Assembly: GCA_016928055.1 (NCBI GenBank)
Contig: JAFGLM010000022.1
Coordinates: forward strand, 1 to 64,000
Direction of reading: 5' to 3'
Length of the DNA: 64,000 nucleotides
DNA from: Gammaproteobacteria bacterium
GTDB taxonomy: Bacteria > Pseudomonadota > Gammaproteobacteria > HTCC5015
This document shows, in pieces, positions 63,040 through 64,000 of this stretch. The notes under the pieces are model-generated. The model saw nothing but the letters and a program-made list of their open reading frames with translations. It was not told where the DNA came from and searched no databases. Both the position numbers and the translations under genes were made by a program. How positions within the stretch are numbered: position 1 is the first letter of the stretch; each line of letters opens with the position of its first letter.

Positions 63040-64000
63040 CTATGATTTACCGGATTGATGCGCAGGTAAAAATTCCCTGAATTGTTTTAGGTCCCCATCC
63101 AGACTGGGCTCTTTGATTACTGTCGTGCGAAGGAAAATGACCAGTTCATTTTTCTGGGTCTGGTTATCCCGATATTTGAATGCTTCACCCAGACCGGGGA
63201 CGCGCGATAAGCCGGGCACACCATCTGTCGTTTTGCTGATTGAATCCTGCATTAAACCACCTATCACCGCGATCTGGCCGTTATTCAGGCGTAAAACCGA
63301 CTCCATCTCACGAACCTGTATTTCAGGTATCGGACTTTGGACATCGGCATCCTTTAAAACGGGATTTGGATCGTTTACAAAGCGTAAAATCCGGGAGATG
63401 GTCGGCCGGATATTTAAAATGACTTCTTCACTATCCGAAATAGAAGGAACCAGCGACAAAACCAGTCCAACCGGTACGGTATGAATGTTGGTTTCATACG
63501 TGGTTAGTGATTGCGTTTGATTTTGCGAAATATCAACATCGATCGTGAAATAAACGCGATTATCGACCACTTTCAAAATTGAGGTCTGGTTATTCATGGC
63601 CATAATCTTGGGGCTGGAAAGCACCTTGACATCGCCATACTGGCTCAGCAAGCGAACGGCTGCTGACAATTGTCTTCCGTTACTATCCGGGTCAGTGTAG
63701 TTCAATAAAAAAGTCGGTGGAGTCGCTAAATTATTACCAAGAACCGCTTGCTCAGCGCTCAATGTCGAATCAAATACACCTGAGCCATTGTCAATTGCCG
63801 CCCAGTCAACACCGGCCTGGTAACCATCACTTAACGTCACTTCAACCACTGTTGCCTCGATGAGAACCTGGCGTTGAACACTGGTTAATACCTGATCGAT
63901 AAATGCCTGTACATCCGCATGTTGTTTTGAGTTGGCGCGCACCGAAATCAGGCCGGATTCCCGATTAATAACGATATTACTATTGGTTAACTCTTTGCCG
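63040..64000 (-). CDS. mshL: secretin, MshL/PilQ/GspD family (5' part outside window)
   Basis: An open frame runs from the stop at 63040 to the window edge; the start is not in view. Reading in from the edge it shows NIVINRESGLISVRANSKQH, a typical N-domain, then VLIEATVVEVTLSDGYQAGVDW, LSSPKIMAMNNQTSILKVVDN, RPTISRI, IPEIQVREMESVLRLNNGQIAVIGGLM and FLRTTVI. These are the hallmarks of the outer-membrane secretin channel. Together with the MshN/E/G order this supports an MSHA-type rather than a PilQ assignment. The C-terminus is short (PAHQSGKS). Confidence 0.88.
   Translation of the reverse strand, partial: GKELTNSNIVINRESGLISVRANSKQHADVQAFIDQVLTSVQRQVLIEATVVEVTLSDGYQAGVDWAAIDNGSGVFDSTLSAEQAVLGNNLATPPTFLLNYTDPDSNGRQLSAAVRLLSQYGDVKVLSSPKIMAMNNQTSILKVVDNRVYFTIDVDISQNQTQSLTTYETNIHTVPVGLVLSLVPSISDSEEVILNIRPTISRILRFVNDPNPVLKDADVQSPIPEIQVREMESVLRLNNGQIAVIGGLMQDSISKTTDGVPGLSRVPGLGEAFKYRDNQTQKNELVIFLRTTVIKEPSLDGDLKQFREFLPAHQSGKS

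Overview
The window is a chromosomal segment of a free-living, motile gammaproteobacterium of moderate G+C. Evidence for this is the housekeeping order rpsT / murJ-ribF-ileS-lspA-ispH, the glyQS-plsC block, glnA-ntrBC with a sigma-54 promoter, a full ccmABCDEFGHI operon (System I cytochrome c maturation, so a respiring organism), a Pseudomonas-type minor-pilin operon and a second, MSHA-like pilus cluster. Nothing points to a phage or plasmid. The species is not identifiable from the sequence alone.

Layout. 1-8.3 kb: S20, lipid II flippase, FAD synthesis, isoleucyl-tRNA synthetase, an inserted outer-membrane barrel gene, signal peptidase II and IspH. 8.4-16.3 kb: type IV pilus minor pilins (fimT-pilV-pilW-pilX), a very large PilY1, and a PilE-like pilin. 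16.5-20.6 kb: two DUF4136-type lipoproteins, a rhomboid protease, a stem-loop-rich intergenic element, tRNA-Thr(CGT), thiO and tRNA-Gly(CCC). 20.7-27.3 kb: the ccm operon, including a 58-residue ccmD. 27.3-28.7 kb: a two-gene unit (SatD-like regulator/cyclase-like protein plus a DUF3307 membrane protein) preceded by a 28-bp periodic operator array. 28.9-32.2 kb: a secreted pectinesterase and a GH31 glycosidase. 32.3-35.4 kb: an AlkA-type glycosylase, an EF-hand protein, a polysaccharide-deacetylase lipoprotein and two small membrane proteins. 35.6-43.2 kb: thiS-thiG, trmB, a CLC channel, plsC, glyS and glyQ. 43.2-48.4 kb: nitrogen control (glnA, an Ig-like secreted protein, ntrB, ntrC) with two NtrC-type palindromes. 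48.5-53.3 kb: an ABC exporter whose ATPase and permease genes are separated by a pilin gene, divergent from an orphan membrane histidine kinase. 53.3-64 kb: an MSHA-like pilus/type II-like assembly cluster running leftward, with the secretin cut by the window edge.

How the genes work together. Two pilus systems share the window: minor pilins with a PilY1 tip adhesin, and an MSHA-like machine (secretin, TPR protein, ATPase, platform protein, MshI/J/K-like alignment proteins, two large pseudopilins). The nitrogen block looks self-regulating: phosphorylated NtrC should activate glnA from a remote site and bind a near-identical palindrome in front of ntrB.

Most worth a second look: the SatD-like/DUF3307 pair and its operator array; the ABC-pilin-kinase block beside the MSHA-like locus; and the PilY1 whose von Willebrand domain is split by three repeated beta-sandwich modules. 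All functional statements rest on reading motifs and context; no database search was run.
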